Assembly (NCBI GenBank): GCA_031772625.1
Contig: CM062820.1
Span: 88,270,069 to 88,334,068, forward strand
Length of the DNA: 64,000 nt
Direction: 5' to 3'
DNA from: Pinus tabuliformis
Taxonomy: Eukaryota; Streptophyta; Pinopsida; Pinales; Pinaceae
In this document: piece after piece, positions 35,953 to 48,629 of the stretch
Numbering within the stretch: position 1 is the first letter of the stretch
Layout: the number at the start of each line of letters is the position of its first letter
Made by a program: the position numbers and the translations under genes
The notes under the pieces: generated by a model
Told to the model about the DNA's origin: nothing
Database searches by the model: none
What the model saw: only the letters and a program-made list of their open reading frames with translations

Positions 35953-36516
35953 TTGGACCAAGCTGAACGACAAGGCATGGAAAGTTTGGGAGAAGGTGAA
36001 GGGAAGCTCTTGCTTACCTTATACAGGTTGAAGCGGTTGAAAGAAGAGAATCCCCGGATTCGAGAAGAGCTTGCAGTCTTGGAAAAAAATGTTGAAGATG
36101 AACTTCTTCAACTTGGTTGGACAATGGAGCAAAATGAAGTTGTGGATTGTGCTGACCAGGAAGAGGAAGCCATGATGATTGAAGATGTTGAAGACATGAC
36201 CATGATGGAGGATGAACTTGAGGATGATCAAGTTGGACCAGGATTGTGCAGTTTGTGGACATGGATGAATGAGGAAGAGCCTCATGATGATGAAGTAAGT
36301 ATTGATACTTGTGTTTCATTTGGGCATTTGGTAGATGGACCATATGCAGGGAAGGGCAAAGCCAGTTTGCTAATGTTAGGGAGGATCTTACCATGGATGA
36401 CTATGATGAGACCTTGTATGGAGGAACAAAGATCGTTGATTGGTGCAGAACTTGTTGGGGTTGTTTGTGACCTTATGGTAGAAGGTATAAAGACCCGTGA
36501 CAAGGGTGGAACTTGA
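35953..36516 (+). CDS. 187-codon acidic ORF of the nested element, function unknown
   Basis: The only sizeable ORF of the internal region, placed where gag would be, about 160 bp after the primer-binding site. Residues about 18-60 (LLLTLYRLKRLKEENPRIRE and following) look able to form a coiled coil. Residues about 60-110 are extremely Glu/Asp/Met-rich (EEEAMMIEDVEDMTMMEDEL). No zinc knuckle, gag domain or catalytic motif is seen. It could be a degenerate gag, a coiled-coil protein or a chance frame in purine-rich sequence. The frame is intact to TGA 36514-36516. Confidence 0.35.
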   Translation: MDQAERQGMESLGEGEGKLLLTLYRLKRLKEENPRIREELAVLEKNVEDELLQLGWTMEQNEVVDCADQEEEAMMIEDVEDMTMMEDELEDDQVGPGLCSLWTWMNEEEPHDDEVSIDTCVSFGHLVDGPYAGKGKASLLMLGRILPWMTMMRPCMEEQRSLIGAELVGVVCDLMVEGIKTRDKGGT

Positions 36517-38103
36517 TGATCGTTGTGGAAGATTGGGTCATGCTTTAGCCACATGGAAGATTGGCTAAGTGCCCGGCATGACTCATGGACAGATTGGAGG
36601 GCACACACTTGTGATGTTTGGGTGGACTTCTCATGGCCGAGACCAAGAGATAGTCTTGGTGGACACTTTGGTGGAGGAGCTATGATGAAGGGACTCATGA
36701 CATGATGAGATGGTTAAGTGACCGAGTTCACTAGACCAAAGATTGAAGACTTGGATGAGGATGACCGATGGTTGTGATGAGTCTACTTGGTTGGACTATA
36801 TGGGCAAATTAGTCATGGACATCAGGTTGGAGGCACGGAGCATGGCAGTCTTATGCAGGGACATTGTGTGGGAGCACTTGTAGAGGTGTCATGGACGTCC
36901 AAGGAAGAGTGCCAAGGCAGAGATGTTGTGCAGATGGATTTGCTAGTGTGACATGGAGACTTACTACTTATGAGTCGATGGAGAGGTTGTGCACTCTTGT
37001 ACAACAAGGCCATGGACTTGGTTGGATTTGTGAGCTGATTATGGAGCATTCCTACTACATGGAGATGTTGGTTGGAGATGACTTATGGAGCTCATGATGA
37101 CATGAGTTGTTGTGACTTTTAGGGACTTCATATATGGTGGAATTAGAGGATCTGATGCATTGAGGAGCTGAGGTCAGGAGACTTTGATGCAGTATGGGAT
37201 GCATACTTCCAAAGTACGTGTATGGGCATGGCTTGGAAGAGTGACTTGATGTGGAGGCTCGATATGAGACACTTTGGAGTGATGGAGTTACGATGATGAT
37301 GATGCCTTGACTTGGGCATGGGTTGAGCCGAGACTCAACTATTTTTGGCAGATGGGAGCTGATTGAGCAGCACATGGACAGGTGAGACAAGTGCATACTT
37401 GTTTCTATGGCAGACTTGAGGGATGGCACATTGTAGATATGATGAAGGGGGCTTCATGGACCTAGATGTGGCACATCGAGAGTCGGTTTGATGAGATGGT
37501 CTCTTCGTATGAAGGAGACACACACATGACGATGTTGGGATAGATGTGGCTAATTTCATGTAGCACATTGACACCAAACATCATGGACATCATGTTGCAG
37601 ATGAGGTGGATGGAGTTCCATGGACCTGAGCATGGATTATGAAGATAGATTCTTGATGAGTCAAGGATGTGGCAGGATGATTCTGAGAAATGACTGATGG
37701 TGGCATGAGGATGTTCACTCTCATGGTTTGAGTGTGACAGTTGGACTAGCCATCCGACTAGTTCAAACATGCGGACTAGTAGTGTACAGAGATGTGTTGG
37801 CATTATGTTGGAGTATCATGGCAGCAGTTTACATGGGAACACATGATGAAGACATGAGGTCAGTAATCATGGATCGAGATGACATCTGATGGAGAGCATA
37901 CCGTTGAGGTACATACCTTGGTATGGTGAGCTTGGTGGCAGTTGGTCACTAAGCCGGGACATGATGGAGATGAGGCTCTACATATGTTGCAAGGATGTTT
38001 GCTTTGTGTGGAGGAGTCAACATCATGGATAGTGATGATCTTGGTGGATGGCTACCAGGATGGTATGTTGTCGAGGAAGACAACGATTTCAGGTGGAGGA
38101 GGA
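36517..38103. other. Purine-rich non-coding interior of the nested element
   Basis: The plus strand is strongly G-over-C biased, with very frequent CATGGA and GATGATG words. The minus-strand ORFs here (Ser/His/Pro-rich) follow from that bias and are not accepted as genes. No pol motif in any frame. Confidence 0.7.
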
Positions 38104-39187
38104 TGTAAGGTCCTCGAGTTCTACCCGAGCGCAGGCGCGGTTGGGAGCCAGGCGAGTCGACGGGCGCACGGGCGGTCGACGGGCGCGCGGGCGGGCGCGC
38201 GAGCGCACGGGCGGGCGCGCGAGCGCACGGGCGGGCGCGAGCGCACGAAGTGGGCACGCGCTGCATGATGGGCGAGCGAGGGCTGCACGACGGGCGAGCA
38301 CGGCGACACGGGCGTGCGACGAGCTGCGGAAGAAATGTGACGTTTATGCGATGAAAGGCAGAAACGTTGTGCGACACTTGGAAATACGGCTAAGTGTTGG
38401 AAGGTTTATAGTGCGACTTGAAAGGAGCACATTACAAGGGCATTGTGGGCATTTGTAGTGGTTTTGGGGGTCGGCCAAGAGGCTGCACACCCCATGTAAA
38501 CCCACACATGAAAAGTTAAGAAGCATATAAGTATAAGAGCATGAGAGCTCATTTGAAACATCATTCACTCTTCACATCTTCGCATAAGACAAGAAGGAAG
38601 TGTGCAGTTAAAGAGGAGGACATGCGCATATCTCATGCACATTACCTTGAGGAGGACTGTACGTTTGGTGAAGTCTTGTGATCAGGTCGAAGGTTGGGCA
38701 AGTGTGCCTGGGGTGGATTCTAAAGTGTAATCTTGGTGTAAGACTTCGCAAGGATTCTTGATGGCTCGGGTGAGCACCGTCCTTTGTGCAAGAGATGCAC
38801 AAGATGTTGTAAAGGCAGGGTTGCCTCTCTTTGTATTATTCGGTTAAGTGTGAGACTTGGTTCGGCCAAGACACACTTGTATTGTAAATTGATATTCTTA
38901 ATAAAATTGTCGGGCATACTCACATTACGGGGAGTTGCCCCTCCCCTTTATACTTGTTGCAATTGTTGTTGTTCTTGGTATAATTGCATGATGATAATGA
39001 ATGAGTATGGGCTTCATTAAGTATAAAGGATAATTGCATTTTACTTGGTTGTGAAACACAAGCTAAGTATGTTAATGTGAAAGTAGGCGTAGTCCACGAA
39101 TGTTAGTATTGGTGAAAAGAAAGTGTTCGGTGGTGCTGCACCTTGCTACAAGCTGTTGGAAGACTACCGCAGGTGTAGGGTGTGACA
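38104..39187 (+). repeat. Nested element 3' LTR with GC-rich expansion
   Basis: Colinear with 34721-35782 but longer by 22 bp. At 38189-38240 a 20-bp unit (GCGGGCGCGCGAGCGCACGG) is repeated about 2.5 times; the 5' LTR has it once in altered form. Ends GGTGTGACA. Confidence 0.92.
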
Positions 39188-39348
39188 CGTCGCCTCGTTC
39201 GGCCGCGCGTCCAACTCACTGTTCCGTTCGCCCGGCTTGACGCCCGCCGGTCGTGCGCTTGTCACCAACTTTCACCAAAACTTGGTTAAACGCACCTCGT
39301 GGGCGCGCTGGACTAGCCCGAACGCACCTATGAACCGTGGGCGTTACA
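39188..39348 (-). repeat. Gypsy-2 right LTR, distal part
   Basis: Continues the LTR interrupted at 34720. CGTCGCCTCG matches the left LTR after CAGTT, and it ends GGGCGTTACA like 30231-30240. Confidence 0.88.
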
Positions 39349-39743
39349 GCTACCGTCCTAAAGAAGCTTCGCACAACACTGCCATTGTCCTACGCTTCTT
39401 TACGAGCTACATGTATCTCTCTACCGAGGCAACTATGATCGATTCTGGTTGTATATGTACATCATTAAATATAAGTAAGTATATTATCTAGCAATAAGCA
39501 TTTATGATCAATATTGAATCCATATATGTGTGGTTGCATATGTCCATCCTTGAATTTAAATGAATAAATTATCCAACAATAACGATACACATTAATAGAC
39601 CAATAACACCCTAAATATTGGTTGCCTCTCTACCAAGGCGGTACACAAAATAAAGTCAAGTAACCCAAAGTCCTTTTATATTAGACTGAGTTTTTATTTT
39701 CCCCTGCTCGCGAATTTTCCCCTCACAGTCCAACATCTGCCCT

Positions 39744-39750
39744 TATAAAT
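39744..39750 (+). promoter_or_regulatory. TATA box of the peroxidase pseudogene
   Basis: TATAAAT lies 88 bp before the start codon, giving an expected leader of about 60 nt. The gypsy target site is about 390 bp further upstream, so the proximal promoter is intact but the distal part was moved about 10 kb away. Confidence 0.55.
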
Positions 39751-39837
39751 TGACGTTCACATATCTCCCATAACATCCCTGCAAGGCTGCGAATTCGCAA
39801 ACAGGTTGCCATTGGAGAGCTTATATCATAAGCAAAA

Positions 39838-41242
<1,405 letters not shown>

Positions 41243-43778
41243 CCAACCAACTGGTGAAGTGTCTGTTTAGTAGGATGAGTTTCATCGATATTGCCTGGTA
41301 ATTTGTAATAGAAGTATTCGATTAGGTATAGGTTGCAATTATACAACTTCGTACTTTATTAGTGTTACACAGGAGAGAAGATATAGGGTGTTTCTTTTAA
41401 TTGGAAGAATTTTAATAATAATTTAATATTAAAACTTATTTTATTGTTTAAGATGTATATATTTTATTTTTTGAATTTGTACTTACAAGTAAATACATGA
41501 AGATGTACATATTCTATTTCTTCAAATTTGAATTTGAAAATCGAAATGATGTCTAAATGCTAATTTGATTATTTTTTTGGTTAAATGATGTCTAAATGCT
41601 AATTAGTTTATTCCTTTTGGTTGGAGACTCCAGACCTGCAATTGATGGATTTGCTTTTTCTGAACGATACATTATTTGGTTTGCAGTTTTGACCGTCTTG
41701 ATCAGTTTAAAGATCTCGAAAATCTTCCACGTTGAGTTAGTTATCATGAAAAAAATTGCGTGCTAAAGTTAACATTTTACATGTCCGTGGATTTATTAAC
41801 AAAAAAGAGAGTACATTCTGAAAGCATTCCTTATACAATCTTCTGTTGATTTGTTTATATATTCTTATCTATAATATTCTACATTACTCCATTATAATTG
41901 AGAGAGTGCTGGTTACAGTATTGTCTGCAAAGAGTAAGTTTTCTTTGCACAGTACAAAAATGCATAGTTGGAAGTATACAAAGAGCAATAACAAAAACTC
42001 CACATACAGTTCAAAATTGCACAGTTGGATGTATTCAAAGAGCAATAACAAAGACTATACTAAGAAGTGAAAGACCCGGAGAGTCTCTAAGTGAAAGACC
42101 CGAAGTTCAAGAGCACGCCATGTGTGAAAGTTGTAAAGTAAAACTTCACTGGTTAGGAGTGAATACCGCTCTTTGAGAGAAGGTTTGCCGCTTGGTTTTG
42201 CTCTTTCTAGATGTGAGAGTAAGATATGTTCAGAAAGTTGATTGCCAATCTCCTAATATGCCTCATCTAGTTGAAAAGGATAGGGGTGGAAAGAATTGTG
42301 GTCCTTTACTCAGTAAATGAAGCTTTTTGGCATCTTCGTGAATGGAGATTTGATCACTACTACAGATAGGGGAGTTTTAATACAACATTTGAGACAATTT
42401 TTGGGTAAATTGTTTTAAGTTGAAAAAAAAAAAACTTGTGTATTGTCTTAAATATTGTCTTTATCTGGGTGTCTCAAAAATTATTGTCTTAAAGATTATT
42501 GTCTTAAAAAATATAGTCTTAAAGATTATTGTCTTAAAAAAATGTCTTTATGGAGACAATTTCATTTTTGTCTCTCTATAGACAATTTCATTTTTGTCTC
42601 TCTAGAGACAACACAATATGTCTTTAATACTAGACAATAAATTTTTTATTTAAAGATCACTTTTGTCTCTCTAGACACAATATAAAACAATGAATCCAGA
42701 AATATCTCACCATTGAAATAAATCGATATAAAAAACATTTAATTAAAAATAAACTACAAAATCGTTGATTAATTCATGTTAGTACAAAGTGGAATCAAAC
42801 CACCAACCTCCTATTTGTAAGGCAGGCGTTCTTCCATTTAGCTAGCACACTTTAAAGAATTACGTGAAGAGTTATGGAAATCTTGAAAACTACATTTATA
42901 GCCATTGATTTTCTTTTAAAAACTGACACATGATCTGTAATCTTTATAAACACTATAATCATGCACACAATATTTTTAACTTACTAAAACTAGGAATTGC
43001 CCCAAAAGGTGCAAAGAGAGGAGGATTATATCTCTAGCAAAAAAATTCAAAATCTTATATTAGTATACAGTTAATTGTTCATGTATACAGGGTATCTTGC
43101 TATAGTGGCATATCGCTGTGTTGGGATTTCATTCCATGGTAAGACTTCTTTTTCATCATATTCTTCTCCACACATGTATGTGTCTATTATTGTGTATATG
43201 CACCCATATAAAATTCTATAACAAAATGTCTTGATTTCCAAACGTAAAACCAAAAGAATCATGATTTGTGAATCCACAATCTATGATTGAGTCCTTATCA
43301 ATGCAAAAAAAATGAAATGGAGTGGATATATTCCCTTGCAGATTTGCAATCAATTTTCCCTACTTAAAAGTTAATAGACCTGGAATATGTTTTTCCTTTG
43401 AATTTTAATCTAGATAGATTCGTGGCTCCATCATAGTCCCACAATTATCTGGGGCCCTGTATGGCTTGGGAGTTCCACACCAGCCATTGTTTATGACATT
43501 GAAGAGCACTGATGACCGACAACATGTGCGAAAAATGTCATCTATGCTTCTACTAAATGCAAAGATATATCATGATAATGAAAGAAACAACAACAAGTTT
43601 CTTATTAAAAAAGTGGAAGTTGATTATAAAAAGCAGAGGATGACATAATGCAAGACAAACTACTCTTCAATAGCTAGTGCCAAGAAACCATGGCGCACAC
43701 TCAACAAAATAGATAAGCATAACATGTGAAAAGTTGCAAACTATGAACTCTAAAGCAAAAGTTCAAAGAACTGCTTAC
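41243..43778. other. AT-rich spacer with small tandem repeats
   Basis: No gene supported. A 57-bp duplication lies at about 41949-42062 (AAGAGCAATAACAAA in both copies), a 24-bp duplication of GTGAAAGACCCG at 42068 and 42092, and repeated CTTAAAGATTATTGT words near 42490-42530. Confidence 0.6.
42554..42605. repeat. 26-bp tandem duplication
   Basis: Two adjacent copies of a 26-bp unit starting AGACAATTTCATTTTTGTCT, with one change. It sits in a region of alternating GTCT and AGAC words that could fold back. Confidence 0.9.
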
Positions 43779-44012
43779 CACAATTGCTCCAGCGGGATCT
43801 ATCCACCAGTATAGAGTACTTGCAAGGATAGCAACAATTAGACAAATTGTGTTGGTGATCACCTCAAAGAAATGATCTTGAGCATATGCCTTCACAATCT
43901 CATTAGTAAAACTTTGACAATACATTATGAGGAAAAACTTCACAAAAGTAACTGAAACCATAAATCCAACCACCCAATGCCATTTGTCACCATCTAAAGA
44001 TAAGTCATCCTC
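43779..44012 (-). pseudogene. Isolated exon of an Mn-type metal tolerance protein (MTP/CDF)
   Basis: Minus-strand exon of exactly 78 codons, bounded by an acceptor (CCATAG, complement of 44013-44018) and a donor GTAAGC (complement of 43773-43778). It contains [38 protein letters not shown] and [12 protein letters not shown], the TM4-TM6 region of plant MTP8-11 cation diffusion facilitators, which move Mn2+ into compartments. The DxxxD metal motif reads DHFFE, with the second Asp changed to Glu. No upstream exon (TM1-TM3) or downstream exon (ALYTI, LVG) is recognisable nearby. It is an orphan exon with intron flanks, so it derives from genomic DNA, not a processed mRNA. Confidence 0.85.
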
Positions 44013-44639
44013 CTATGGAAATTTGGAAATAGAGTTGACAAAAGTTAATTCCTTGTATGCAAATTGGAAAAATTGTCTGTCTCTCAAAATACAATACACA
44101 AAATTCTGACCATAAGGCACATGATAGAGAAATCAATAGTATGATACGAAGCATGGAGAAGCAAATCCATGGCTAATATGAGCTCAATATCAGGGTAACT
44201 TTGAAGACAAGGAGTAGGATTATAACTACGCAAAAAAACAAGAGTATGTAAAATAATTCATTAAAAGAAAACTATAAGACTTAGCATACAAGTAGGTCCC
44301 GAGAAACGTGCATGGACTTTTGGTGTTTGGATGTTGCAAGCCCATGCTTCTTTTTAATCTATATTCATAAGACTAGCATTTGTCAATAAAGGGGTACTTG
44401 CAAGAGTTGATGTCAAGATAGGAGGATTTCTACTAATGGCCATACAACAAAACAAGTCAGAAAGCTTTTAATCTATATTTGAAAAATAGAATGCAATTCT
44501 ACGAGAGACCAGAGAATATATAAAACCATAAATGCAGGCTTTGCAAATTTCGTTTTCCTGTGAGGGATTATAGAAAATTCAAATATAAAAAGAAAATGTC
44601 CAAATAACTATTCTAATTTGACATTCATAATGGAAAATT

Positions 44640-44712
44640 TAGAGTATCTTATAGCGCACTCAGGCTCACCAAACCTCTCTGGCAGTGAAACAACAGCGTG
44701 GTTCACCTACAA
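44640..44712 (-). other. Candidate short exon, unknown gene
   Basis: On the minus strand, TTTTGTAG (acceptor) is followed by an open stretch reading VNHAVVSLPERFGEPECAI. I cannot assign it. It is listed because it lies on the same strand between fragments of known genes. Confidence 0.25.
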
Positions 44713-44719
44713 AACAAGA

Positions 44720-45712
44720 GCATATAAATTCTATTAATCTCTAAAATGGTGCCCCAAAAATTCCTTGTTCAAAAAGACAGTTCAACTCGTGAGACTTGAA
44801 GAATGATGAGCTGTGTGATCTGTGTCCAGTTTGATTTCAAGGAGTTCAGGACCAAATAGCAGCAAAAGAAATCATGGGTTGCATTGTACATGTATGAGGG
44901 AGACTAAGACCTCTAGTCCAAGATGTAACATGCAGATTCATCCCTGTTTTTTGGATGAAGTTTGATTTTTGTTCATTCTCCTATCTTGTTTTCTGTATGC
45001 CTACAGTGCTTTAATGGTTTTGACAGTCGTTCCACAACTTTCACTAACTTTGTGTGTAGGTGAAACTTCTGTAGTTGTAGCACTCTGACATTGCAAGCTT
45101 GATTCTGAAACAGATGTTGTTTGACTCTACCTTGCCCAAACTTGCATTGTCCATCCAGAGAACAAATTATGAACTCAATTATAACACAAATCTAACTCTA
45201 ATTCTTTATCAAGGGTTCATTCACTAGATTTCCTTGTTTGAGTTGGAATAGGAATTCAATTAGATCCAATTTATAGCTCCATCTTCATGGCTGTCGAATT
45301 TTCATTGTCCTCCATTATTTATTAAAAATCCATGGAGAAGTAAACAACTTTGGAAATTACTAATAGTTATGAGATGTTTGCAAAGTGTCTCCTCTCCATA
45401 GATACAATTTAACTTTGAAAGTTGTCAATCTGCTCCACTTTCTATTTGTTTTTAGTGGTCTAAAAAGTGTTATTATCTCTTATTTTGCTCATAGCTATAA
45501 CACCTTTCTGGGACATCGTCATCATATTATCTTTTACATACGTGTGACTATCATTACTCCTAGAGAAGTGAATATCTAGTTCATGAAGGAAACCTAGACA
45601 CCATGATACATAATGAATGCTACCTGATTTTACAAAATGGATTCGATATAGATTTGATTTAGATTTTGTGCCAATAGGAACACAAAAGAGTAAGCTATTA
45701 TAATATAAATAC
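44720..45712. other. No gene recognised
   Basis: Spacer between exon fragments. The plus ORF at 45385-45579 has no family features. Confidence 0.5.
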
Positions 45713-45891
45713 CTTCATGGGGCTGAGATATCATCATTTGAATCTCAAGTGATGAGTGGCCAACCCAAGTAACAACACCAACAATTTTCAGGTCAGTATC
45801 TACATGGATTGGCTTTTTTCAACGCCATCTTGTCAACTGATAATGTCACTAGTAACAATGGTCTTGTTGCGTTGTCCTCATCAGCACAAGC
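45713..45891 (-). pseudogene. Isolated exon of an ACOT9-like acyl-CoA thioesterase
   Basis: Minus-strand exon between acceptor CTTGCAG and donor GTATTT. It reads ACADEDNATRPLLLVTLSVD, KMALKK and, after a one-base frame change, PIHVDTDLKIVGVVTWVGHS and SLEIQMMISQPHE. This matches the first hotdog domain of plant mitochondrial/plastid ACOT9-type thioesterases, which hydrolyse acyl-CoA. The shift lies in a run of six T on the plus strand (45814-45819) where five would keep the frame. No other exon of the gene is recognisable nearby. Confidence 0.75.
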
Positions 45892-47884
45892 CTGCAAGAT
45901 AGGAAACCATTAATAATATAATGTAAATTTTTCCACTTTCAACCAAAAAAATCTTGCACAGAAAACATTACATCTGCAACTTTCCCAATAACATTTTTTA
46001 TCAATCTTAGCAACAGTAAAAAATACAGATTCACATTCCTACAACAGATGGAACATTTTAGGGTTCTTGCTAATTTTATTTTCTTCCCAAAAATTGATTT
46101 GCAAGTGTCTATTTTTTAACAAAATGCTTCACATAGACTCTCTAGCATAAATTTCTATTTCTTAAATAGTTTCCAAAATGTTATAGAAACTATATATAAA
46201 ATCCTTAGAAACTTGAATATTTTGGCATAACATTTTATAGTTGTGATTTTAAGTATCAGTAAGATTCACTAGCCTAAACAAACACTCTATTGAAGTGGAA
46301 TTCCGTTACACAATGTAGGTCCCATTTATCAGTCTCTCTGATTTGAATGCTTTTCAGGTTTTGAGGCAAGATCTTCATGAAATTAAGTATCAATTTACTC
46401 CTACTTGTTTTTTGGCATTTGGAACCATTTCATTTTCTCAAATGAATTAGTTCTAAAAAGGGTTAATTAATAAATTATAAATATTTACAGTCAACAAAAA
46501 GAACTAACGAACTTGGGAAAGGCAAGCCTTGGTGGGTTCATGTGAGTCTAGGAAAATTGTGGTGGAATAAGGCATGTTGTAGACCAACAACCATCTAAGG
46601 TTGTGTTGCAAACTTCACATTCCAAACATATTAACCATAAAATGGCCATCATATTGGAAAAATTTTAAACATAAATTTTACAAATAAAAAATCTGTAAAC
46701 TCCAAACAAAAAATACAGTTAGCTTAAAAATCAAGATATTCCCTCCAAGGGCCATCCAAATACAAGCTAGACAATGTTAAAACAAGCATCTAGTTCCTGT
46801 GAGAAGGCTGATTCTTCGCAGCCAAGTCCATGGGGCTTCATGAGAGGTATTCCCAAGAATCATAAGAGTTTTAATACCTTGGTGACTAGTATTTGACACT
46901 TTGTGGGGTCATGTTAAAATATTTTATTTTCGATAGGTGAGGCAACATTGTTGCTTACATGGAGTGAGCACCATCATAACCATGCAAGAGTCACCACACA
47001 AAACTCCAAATGCTGCATGACAGAAAAATATGGTATTTTTATTAGCTTGCTACCTTGAAGCAAAGAGGCAAAAGCAGGGAGAGTTGAGAGTCGATACAAC
47101 CAAAGTTCTAGCAGCATGATGGCTTCATACCCAATTTCTCTGTCAGCAATTGCTTCTCCATTTTCTCCAATTACTTCACCATTTTCCCTTTGAGTCTTAC
47201 CAAAATATAACAGTGTTGGCTAAACATTGTTATCCTAGAAGGTATCAACAAATTCTTTGTGGGGCCTTTCCTCTGTTTGGTCAATTTTGTAACAATTTAA
47301 CAATTTCTTAATATATGGTGGAACAATTAGGTGTGGGAAGAAAAATATATTCCTCCATAGACGTGAGAAAGAGGGACCTTCCCTCTATTGTGATTTTTGT
47401 AAATACAGATTGTGTGAAATTTTCCAACATATGTAACCCCTGAAATAATGAAACCAGTCCCAGTCTATTGTGACCCAGTAGGTGCTACTAGAATTTTGTT
47501 ATTGTCATATTCTTTTAACATGAAGTAGAAGCTATGTCTTGATTTAGGCAGTTTCCAGTCATTCATGAAAACTTGACAAAAATGTGAAGCCATTCAAAAT
47601 CTTCTACTTGCAAAATAGTTGTATTTTACGTTATTCTAGAACCACCCTAATCATACATACTTGTTAGTTCATTTGTTTAATGAGAGTTTCCATCTGATGC
47701 TTCCAATTTCAAACCTTAAAAATAGTTAAAGTTTTATTAATCTAAACCTCAATCAAATTGATAACCTGGAACCACTATCAAACATCCTGGAACAATTAAT
47801 GTTAATGTTAAAAATTTAAATAAAAAGATGAAAATTTAAGCATTTAACCATACCATTAATCACATAGAATTATTATGGCCTTAG
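45892..47884. other. No gene recognised
   Basis: AT-rich spacer. A minus-strand stretch at about 47055-47195 ending in a possible donor (AAGGTAGC) might be another exon fragment, but I cannot name it. Confidence 0.45.
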
Positions 47885-48205
47885 GGTTGAATATTAGGCT
47901 ACCTTATTCATAAATTGTTGCTTTTTTTAATTTTGTTCTGAGCATCCGTGGTTGCAATGTACAAAAATGGCCAGCCTTGTATAGAACAAGCCCTTTTGGT
48001 GAAAAAAGACCAATTTGGTACAAAACCAGCAGGCTTCATACACCCTACAGTTGAATTAGGTTGCCCCATTCATAAATTATTGTTTAAAAAAATTGCATTC
48101 AGTGGGTCATTGGTTTCATTGTACAGAGTTGGCCTGTTACGTACAAAACCTGTCAATTCAGTGAAAAAAGGTTGATCCAGTACTGAACCAGCCTTTTTCG
48201 ATTTT
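47885..48205. repeat. Imperfect tandem duplication, about 166-bp unit
   Basis: GTTGAATATTAGGCTACC with ATTCATAAATTGTTG (47885) corresponds to GTTGAATTAGGTTGCCCC with ATTCATAAATTATTG (48051). Both continue through a (A/G)TTGCA(A/T)T block, TGGCC and ACAAAACC. Confidence 0.75.
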
Positions 48206-48549
48206 GTGCCACCAGTGAGACCAACTAGTTCCACCAAATTTGGTCCAATTTTGATAACTCAGAGACACACGAGATGGGATGTTTCTCAAGAAATGGCGAT
48301 AATTTCTATTTTGTGGTGACACATGAGCACTTCCCCAAAAAAGTGGGGGTGCCTCCCCCCAATTAACTTTTCCCAATGGCCTTTGTAAGAGGTAAAAGAA
48401 CATAAAATACAGATTCTGAGAATAATTCTGACAGTGGTCTGCCTGCTAAAATAACAAATCCAGTCAAATAACCATGTAAATGAATTGAATTAATTTTCAT
48501 AAACTCAAAGAAAGACTTCAAGTGAAAATGGACCAATCAAACAACATAC

Positions 48550-48629
48550 CTTTTTCGCTACACACTCTTGATGCTCCTTCAACTTCTGATGCAATTTAGT
48601 TATGCTCATGTTGACCCCCAATTTCTTTT
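48550..48629 (-). pseudogene. CCT fragment, coiled-coil/lipid-helix exon
   Basis: Minus-strand exon ending in donor GTATGT (complement of 48544-48549). It reads EKKLGVNMSITKLHQKLKEH and QECVAKK, matching the EKRLRVNMRLKKLQ region that follows the catalytic domain of plant choline-phosphate cytidylyltransferase. The acceptor at 48630-48631 leaves the frame one base off relative to the previous exon, so this junction is either mis-drawn or damaged. Confidence 0.7.

Larger units (their letters stand above)
34721..39187 (+). mobile_element. Non-autonomous (LARD-like) LTR element nested in the Gypsy-2 LTR
   Basis: LTRs are 34721-35782 and 38104-39187, with a PBS at 35785-35796 and a purine tract (AGGTGGAGGAGGA) just before 38104. 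The internal region of 2321 bp has no protease, RT or integrase motif in any frame. Flanking pentamers are CATCA (34716-34720) and CGTCG (39188-39192). They differ only at two CpG sites, and the intact left LTR of the host element has CGTCG there. Outside the GC-rich part the LTRs are nearly identical, so this is the youngest insertion seen here. It needs enzymes from another element to move. Confidence 0.9.
29087..39348 (-). mobile_element. Gag-less Ty3/gypsy element, right LTR split by a nested element
   Basis: The left LTR is 29087-30240; the right LTR is 33736-34720 continued at 39188-39348. Coding is on the minus strand: protease, RT, RNase H, integrase, chromodomain-like end. In element orientation the LTRs start TGTAACGCCC and end in TGACA. 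The polypurine tract GGTCGGGGAGAA is the complement of 30241-30252. Outer flanks are GCTAT (29082-29086) and GCTAC (39349-39353), a target duplication with one C/T change. The internal part is only 3.5 kb and begins almost directly with protease, so gag is missing. The LTRs have diverged clearly (well over one difference in ten at their ends). Confidence 0.9.

Noticed and set aside
36014-37803. Minus-strand Ser/His/Pro-rich ORFs in the nested element
   Set aside because: They are complements of purine-rich sequence with repeated CATGGA words; no domain signature.
41846-42176. Two overlapping ORFs with repeated SNNK / AITK segments
   Set aside because: Explained by the 57-bp tandem duplication; no family resemblance and both frames open by chance.
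47948-48175. 75-codon ORF with an internal repeat
   Set aside because: It reflects the 166-bp tandem duplication of non-coding sequence; no homologous family recognised.
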